Source: Micromonospora sonchi (GTDB lineage Bacteria > Actinomycetota > Actinomycetes > Mycobacteriales > Micromonosporaceae). From it: 64,000 bases of DNA. The notes under the pieces are model-generated. The model was not told the DNA's origin. It worked only from the letters and a program-made list of their open reading frames with translations, and ran no database searches. A program made the translations under genes and the position numbers. Shown in pieces: positions 59,993 to 64,000 of this stretch (position 1 is the first letter of the stretch; each line of letters begins with the position of its first letter). The stretch covers positions 62,001 through 126,000 of the forward strand of contig NZ_BMNB01000011.1 of NCBI RefSeq assembly GCF_014646235.1. The letters are read 5' to 3'.

Positions 59993-60163
59993 CTGACTGA
60001 CGGGTCGGTCACTTTGTGGTGATGGTCGCGTGCCCACGTTGCCGAAAGCTCCGTTGGCCGCTAGTTTTCCCCGCGCTGGGAACCCCTTGGTTCACAGCGA
60101 CACCACGTTTCACAGATGCGGCGGTGCGTCCCGCCCGTCGCGATAGGGACCTGAGGAGAACTG

Positions 60164-60481
60164 GTGCCGCTCCCGTCACTGACCCCCGAGCAGCGCGCAG
60201 CCGCGCTGGAGAAGGCTGCGGAGATCCGCAAAGCCCGTGCCGAGCTGAAGGAGCAGCTCAAGCAGGGCAAGACCACCCTCGCTGCCGTTCTTGAGCGGGC
60301 CGAGTCCGATGATGTCGTCGGCAAGCTCAAGGTGTCGGCCGTGCTGCAGGCGATGCCGGGCATCGGCAAGATCCGGGCTACCCAGATCATGGAGAAGCTC
60401 AAGATCGCCGACAGCCGTCGCCTGCGTGGCCTCGGCGAGCAGCAGCGCAAGGCCCTGCTTGGGGAGTTCGCCGCCAACTGA
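60164..60481 (+). CDS. mihF: Actinobacterial integration host factor (mIHF/sIHF)
   Basis: 105 residues. Full-length match in style to mIHF/sIHF: LTPEQRAAALEKAAEIRKAR, then AVLERAESDDVVGKLKVSAVLQAMPGIGKI with the helix-two-turn-helix, and LKIADSRRLRGLGEQQRKAL. It is a nucleoid-associated DNA-binding protein that affects supercoiling, phage integration and development. GTG 60164 follows GAGGAG. The 171-base gap upstream holds its promoter; GATAGG at about 60141 is a weak -10 candidate. Confidence 0.96.
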   Translation: MPLPSLTPEQRAAALEKAAEIRKARAELKEQLKQGKTTLAAVLERAESDDVVGKLKVSAVLQAMPGIGKIRATQIMEKLKIADSRRLRGLGEQQRKALLGEFAAN

Positions 60482-60506
60482 GTGCGGCTGCGTGTAGAAA
60501 CAAGCA

Positions 60507-61040
60507 GTGAGCTTGGATGACGAGGCGCGCCCGGCGACTCGGCTCACTGTCCTGGTCAGCCCATTCGGTGCCGGCGGGGAGAGTGTCGTCGAGTCGGTCC
60601 GGGCGCGTTCTCCGTCAGTGTGGACGCCGATCACGCTCACCACTCGGCCCCGCCGGGAGGGCGAGCTGGACGGCGTCCATCGGCACTTCGTCGCGCCCGG
60701 GGAGTTCGATCGCCGGGTGGCCGCCGGCGAACTGCTGGAGTGGAGCTGGTTCGGGGCACATCGTCGGGGTACGGAGACAGCCCCGCTGCGTCGCCGGGTC
60801 GCCGCCGGACAGCCGGTCCTGCTGCCGTTGGATCTCGACGGCGCCCTGCTGGTCCGGTCCGTGTGGCCCGAGGCGGGACTCGTCCTACTCCATCCGCCCG
60901 GACGACTTCCGGCGATGGCCGCGACGGTGGCCTTCGACCGCCGCCTGTCGCACGACCGCACCGAGCGGGTGATAAGCGAGCTGGTAGGATTTATCGGTTC
61001 TTCCTTCCTGGCTCCGGCCCGACCGCGTCCGCGCGGTTGA
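60507..61040 (+). CDS. Guanylate kinase homologue with degenerate P-loop, probably inactive
   Basis: 177 residues at the place where actinobacteria carry gmk (between mihF and rpoZ). The GMP-binding half is recognisable: TLTTRPRREGELDGVHRHFV and FDRRVAAGELLEWSWFGAHRRGT. The P-loop reads SPFGAGGES (residues 18-26) where GPSGxGKS/D is expected: the first Gly is Ser and the essential Lys is Gly24. The LID and second half are shortened. GMP kinase activity should be lost, so a second, genuine gmk must exist elsewhere or the protein has a new role. GTG 60507 has no strong ribosome-binding site. Confidence 0.8.
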   Translation: MSLDDEARPATRLTVLVSPFGAGGESVVESVRARSPSVWTPITLTTRPRREGELDGVHRHFVAPGEFDRRVAAGELLEWSWFGAHRRGTETAPLRRRVAAGQPVLLPLDLDGALLVRSVWPEAGLVLLHPPGRLPAMAATVAFDRRLSHDRTERVISELVGFIGSSFLAPARPRPRG

Positions 61041-61091
61041 GCGCCGGCACCGCGGTTACGCGGTCCGTGCGAAAGACGCAGAGGTTCACCC

Positions 61092-61355
61092 GTGGGATCC
61101 ATCGCCAACCCTGAAGGCATCACCAACCCGCCGATCGACGAGCTCCTGGAGAAGACGACGTCGAAGTACGCGCTGGTCATCTTCGCGGCCAAGCGTGCCC
61201 GTCAGGTCAACGCCTACTACAGCCAACTCGGCGAGGGCCTGCTCGAGTACGTCGGCCCGCTGGTCGAGACCACCCCCCAGGAGAAGCCCCTCTCCATCGC
61301 GATGCGCGAGATCAACGCGGGTCTGCTCACCGCCGAGCCGACCGACCAGCCGTAA
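61092..61355 (+). CDS. rpoZ: RNA polymerase omega subunit
   Basis: 87 residues. [34 protein letters not shown] (in two halves) and [16 protein letters not shown] are the conserved omega sequences that latch onto the beta' subunit. GTG 61092. It lies 13 bases before coaBC, the usual gmk-rpoZ-coaBC-metK-priA order. Confidence 0.96.
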   Translation: MGSIANPEGITNPPIDELLEKTTSKYALVIFAAKRARQVNAYYSQLGEGLLEYVGPLVETTPQEKPLSIAMREINAGLLTAEPTDQP

Positions 61356-61368
61356 TCCCCGCGCCTCG

Positions 61369-62580
61369 ATGAGCGCCCGGATCATCCTCGGCGTCGGCGG
61401 CGGGATCGCCGCCTACAAGGCGTGCGAGCTGCTGCGCCTGTTCACCGAGTCGGGTCATTCGGTGCGGGTCGTGCCGACCGCCGCCGCGTTGCGGTTCGTC
61501 GGCCCGCCGACCTGGGCGGCGCTCTCCGGTCAGCCGGTCGCCGAGGACGTCTGGTCCGACGTGCACGAGGTGCCGCACGTCCGCCTCGGCCAGCAGGCCG
61601 ACCTGGTGGTGGTCGCGCCCGCCACCGCCGACCTGCTGGCCAAGGCGGCCCACGGCCTCGCCGACGACCTGCTCACCAACACCCTGCTCACCGCCCGTTG
61701 TCCGGTGCTGCTCGCGCCGGCTATGCACACCGAGATGTGGGAGCACCCGGCCACCGTCGCCAACGTCGCCACGCTGCGGGCCCGGGGCGTACGGGTGATC
61801 GAGCCCGCCGTGGGACGGCTCACCGGCGTCGACACCGGCAAGGGCCGGCTGCCCGATCCGGCGGAGATCTTCGCCGTCGCCCGGCGGGCGCTGGTCCGCG
61901 GGGCCGCCGCCCCGGCCGATCTGACCGGCCGGCACGTGGTGGTCACCGCCGGTGGCACCCGGGAGCCGCTGGACCCGGTGCGATTCCTCGGAAACCGTTC
62001 CTCCGGCAAGCAGGGCTACGCGTTCGCCCGCTCCGCCGTCGCCCGCGGCGCCCGGGTCACCCTGATCTCGGCCAACGTGGCGCTGCCGGACCCGGCCGGA
62101 GCGGACATGATCCGGGTGGGCAGCACGATGGAGCTGCGCGAGGCGACGCTGAAGGCCGCAACCGACGCCGACGCGGTGGTGATGGCGGCGGCTCCGGCTG
62201 ATTTCCGGCCGGCGACGTACGCACCTGGCAAAATCAAGAAGTCGGACGACGGCGTGGCGCCCACCATCGAACTCGTCACCAATCCGGACATCGCCGCCGA
62301 GCTGGGGCAGCGCCGTCGACCGGAGCAGGTGCTGGTGGTGTTCGCCGCCGAGACCGACGACGCCGAGGCCAACGGGCGGGCCAAGCTTGCCCGTAAGCGG
62401 GCCGATCTCATCGTGATCAACGAGGTCGGCCCGGACAAGGTCTTCGGCGCCGAGACCAACGCGGCCACCGTCATCGGCGTGGACGGTTCGGTCACCCGGA
62501 TGCCCGAGCGGTCCAAGGAAGAGCTGGCCGACGGCGTGTGGGATCTGGTCGTCGCCAGGTTCACGGACGCCCCCTCCTGA
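61369..62580 (+). CDS. coaBC: Bifunctional phosphopantothenoylcysteine decarboxylase / phosphopantothenate-cysteine ligase
   Basis: 403 residues. The N-terminal CoaC flavoprotein domain (1 to about 180) has GVGGGIAAYKACELLRLF and APAMHTEMWEHP. The C-terminal CoaB domain has VVTAGGTREPLDPVRFLGNRSSG, AAPADFRP and KIKKSDDG. It performs two consecutive coenzyme A steps with CTP and FMN. The ATG 61369 start has no clear ribosome-binding site, so translation is probably coupled to rpoZ 13 bases upstream. Confidence 0.96.
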   Translation: MSARIILGVGGGIAAYKACELLRLFTESGHSVRVVPTAAALRFVGPPTWAALSGQPVAEDVWSDVHEVPHVRLGQQADLVVVAPATADLLAKAAHGLADDLLTNTLLTARCPVLLAPAMHTEMWEHPATVANVATLRARGVRVIEPAVGRLTGVDTGKGRLPDPAEIFAVARRALVRGAAAPADLTGRHVVVTAGGTREPLDPVRFLGNRSSGKQGYAFARSAVARGARVTLISANVALPDPAGADMIRVGSTMELREATLKAATDADAVVMAAAPADFRPATYAPGKIKKSDDGVAPTIELVTNPDIAAELGQRRRPEQVLVVFAAETDDAEANGRAKLARKRADLIVINEVGPDKVFGAETNAATVIGVDGSVTRMPERSKEELADGVWDLVVARFTDAPS

Positions 62581-62628
62581 GCGCTGGACCGTGGACAACC
62601 GCTGGCCGATCTGCTGACGGCTGCTGAT

Positions 62629-62634
62629 TACACT
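62629..62634 (+). promoter_or_regulatory. -10 candidate of metK
   Basis: TACACT fits TANNNT, about 35 bases before GTG 62669, in the 88-base gap after coaBC. TAGGAG provides the ribosome-binding site. The gap is too short for a known SAM riboswitch. Confidence 0.4.
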
Positions 62635-62668
62635 GCCGCAGAACGACATCCAAAATCTTAGGAGTGCC

Positions 62669-63862
62669 GTGACACGCCGCCTCTTCACGTCCGAATCGGT
62701 CACGGAAGGCCACCCGGACAAGATCGCCGACCAGATCAGCGATGGCATCCTCGACGCCCTCCTCCGCCAGGACCCGCACAGCCGGGTGGCCGTCGAGACC
62801 CTGATCACCACCGGTCAGGTCCACGTCGCCGGCGAGGTGACCACAAAGGCGTACGCCGACATCCCGACGATCGTCCGGGAGACCATTCTCGGTATCGGCT
62901 ACGACTCGTCGAAGAAAGGCTTCGACGGGGCGTCGTGCGGCGTCAGCGTCTCGATCGGCTCCCAGTCCCCGGACATCGCCCAGGGCGTCGACAACGCCTT
63001 CGAGTTGCGCACCGGCGCGTCCGAGAGCGCGCTGGACGCGCAGGGCGCCGGTGACCAGGGCATGATGTTCGGCTTCGCCTGCTCGGAGACGCCCGAGCTG
63101 ATGCCGCTGCCGATCGCGCTGGCGCATCGGCTGGCCCGCCGCCTGGCCGCCGTCCGTAAGGACGGCACCGTCCCGTACCTGCGGCCGGACGGCAAGACCC
63201 AGGTCACCATCGAGTACGACGGGCTGCGGCCGGTGCGGCTCAACACCGTTGTCGTCTCCAGCCAGCACGCCGCGGACATCTCGCTGGACTCGCTGCTCAC
63301 CCCGGACGTGCGTGACCACGTCATCGCGCCGGAGCTGGAGAGCCTCGGCCTGGACACCGAGGGGTACCGGCTGCTGGTCAACCCGACCGGCCGGTTCGAG
63401 ATCGGCGGTCCGATGGGTGACGCCGGCCTGACCGGGCGGAAGATCATCGTCGACACCTACGGCGGCTACGCCCGGCACGGCGGGGGCGCCTTCTCCGGCA
63501 AGGACCCGTCGAAGGTCGACCGGTCCGCCGCGTACGCCATGCGGTGGGTGGCCAAGAACGTGGTCGCCGCCGGCCTCGCCGAGCGCTGCGAGGTGCAGGT
63601 CGCGTACGCGATCGGCAAGGCGCACCCGGTCAGCCTCTTCATCGAGACGTTCGGCACCGAGACCGTGCCGGTCGCCTCGATCGAGAAGGCGGTCACCGAG
63701 ATCTTCGACCTGCGTCCGGCCGCTATCATCCGGGATCTGCACCTGCTGCGCCCGATCTACGCCCAGACCGCCGCGTACGGCCACTTCGGCCGGGAGCTGC
63801 CGGATCTGACCTGGGAGAACACCGACCGGGCCGCCGACCTCAAGTCGGCCGCAGGAGCCTGA
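62669..63862 (+). CDS. metK: S-adenosylmethionine synthase
   Basis: 397 residues. [20 protein letters not shown] at the start, [41 protein letters not shown] (in two parts) with the P-loop-like GGGAFSGKD, and [13 protein letters not shown]. It makes SAM from ATP and methionine, the amino donor for BioA encoded 4 kb upstream. The TGA at 63860-63862 overlaps the priA reading frame. Confidence 0.98.
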   Translation: MTRRLFTSESVTEGHPDKIADQISDGILDALLRQDPHSRVAVETLITTGQVHVAGEVTTKAYADIPTIVRETILGIGYDSSKKGFDGASCGVSVSIGSQSPDIAQGVDNAFELRTGASESALDAQGAGDQGMMFGFACSETPELMPLPIALAHRLARRLAAVRKDGTVPYLRPDGKTQVTIEYDGLRPVRLNTVVVSSQHAADISLDSLLTPDVRDHVIAPELESLGLDTEGYRLLVNPTGRFEIGGPMGDAGLTGRKIIVDTYGGYARHGGGAFSGKDPSKVDRSAAYAMRWVAKNVVAAGLAERCEVQVAYAIGKAHPVSLFIETFGTETVPVASIEKAVTEIFDLRPAAIIRDLHLLRPIYAQTAAYGHFGRELPDLTWENTDRAADLKSAAGA

Positions 63863-64000
63863 CCGGCGGCAGGCGAGCCGACCGGCGACCCGCCGACGGG
63901 TCGCCGGTCGCTCGTGTCTGCGTCGACGTGCCGCTGGCGCACCTGGACCGGCCGTTCGACTATCTGGTCCCGCAGGAGCTGGCCGCCGAGGCGCTGCCCG
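63859..64000 (+). CDS. priA: Primosomal protein N' (PriA), N-terminal fragment, start unclear
   Basis: The frame runs off the window. [20 protein letters not shown] is the N-terminal 3'-DNA-binding domain of PriA, and the gene is expected after metK. No ATG, GTG or TTG precedes the conserved part in this frame. CTG 63859, overlapping the metK stop as CTGA, is the only coupled candidate. GTG 63928 would cut into the domain. Actinobacterial PriA often lacks helicase motifs, which cannot be judged here. Confidence 0.8.
   Translation, partial: MTGGRRADRRPADGSPVARVCVDVPLAHLDRPFDYLVPQELAAEALP
63874..63914. terminator. Strong hairpin between metK and the conserved start of priA
   Basis: 17-bp stem with one bulged base (63874-63891 with 63898-63914) and a 6-base loop GCCGAC. 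By position it is the metK terminator. If so, the priA frame through it is unlikely to be normal coding sequence, or the hairpin regulates priA expression. Confidence 0.6.

Noticed and set aside
62581..62668. Possible SAM riboswitch before metK
   Set aside because: The gap is only 88 bases, has no stem pattern of the known SAM classes, and a -10 plus Shine-Dalgarno sequence account for it.

Overview
The window is high-GC actinobacterial DNA with dense, mostly plus-strand genes, frequent GTG starts and many 4-base ATGA/GTGA overlaps. Gene content and order (aspS, rarA, alaS, ruvX, mltG, aroE, aroC, aroK, aroB, aroQ, efp, nusB, bldD, pyrR, pyrB, pyrC, carA, carB, pyrD, pyrF, mihF, gmk, rpoZ, coaBC, metK, priA) are those of an actinomycete chromosome core. 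A full-length BldD with its c-di-GMP motif, an actinobacterial IHF, XRE/DUF397 pairs and the repeat style point to a sporulating Micromonosporaceae member (Micromonospora-like). The genus is inferred from memory of the families, not computed.

Layout. 1-6400: a secreted streptogrisin-type protease cut by the window edge, aspS, a decayed sugar-nucleotide reductase, an ArsR-type regulator coupled to an MFS exporter, an acetyltransferase remnant and a small membrane protein. 6400-16650: rarA, a very long proline-rich membrane-anchored protein, two small membrane-associated genes, alaS, ruvX and mltG. 16720-18930: an opposing GH10 xylanase and aroE. 18935-40090: about 21 kb of accessory DNA between aroE and aroC. 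It holds an XRE/DUF397 module, a GH26-like hydrolase, a secreted repeat protein, and an eight-gene surface-polysaccharide cluster (chain-length protein, polymerase, flippase, sulfotransferase, APH-like kinase, Alg14/Alg13-like glycosyltransferase pair, GT2). It ends with a 2,099-residue RHS/YD-repeat protein carrying a divergent C-terminal domain and a small membrane gene directly behind it. 40090-47060: the shikimate genes aroC-aroK-aroB-aroQ, split by a 3.7-kb insertion that holds an AlpA-like gene, small unknown genes and a DUF2243-ctaG pair. A decayed copy of the aroB 5' end abuts aroK. 47150-59990: efp-nusB, bldD in opposition, and the pyrimidine operon pyrR-pyrB-pyrC-carA-carB-pyrD with bioA inserted before pyrF. 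60160-64000: mihF, a guanylate-kinase-like gene without its P-loop lysine, rpoZ, coaBC, metK and the first codons of priA.

How the genes work together. AroB, AroQ, AroE, AroK and AroC supply five consecutive steps to chorismate. PyrB, PyrC, PyrD, PyrF and the CarA/CarB synthetase supply UMP synthesis apart from the orotate phosphoribosyltransferase step. A PyrR-binding-type hairpin in front of pyrR masks its ribosome-binding site and should give feedback by UMP. The polysaccharide cluster looks like a Wzx/Wzy-type pathway for a possibly sulfated surface polymer.

Most noteworthy are the aroB duplication scar, the PyrR hairpin, the P-loop-less guanylate kinase homologue, the RHS toxin-like tail with its candidate immunity gene, the ATPase-dead chain-length protein, a set of long intergenic hairpins that fall into repeat families, and a shared -10-to-start geometry that suggests leaderless mRNAs for rarA, aroC, aroB and the ArsR gene. 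No tRNA, rRNA, CRISPR array or intact insertion sequence was recognised.
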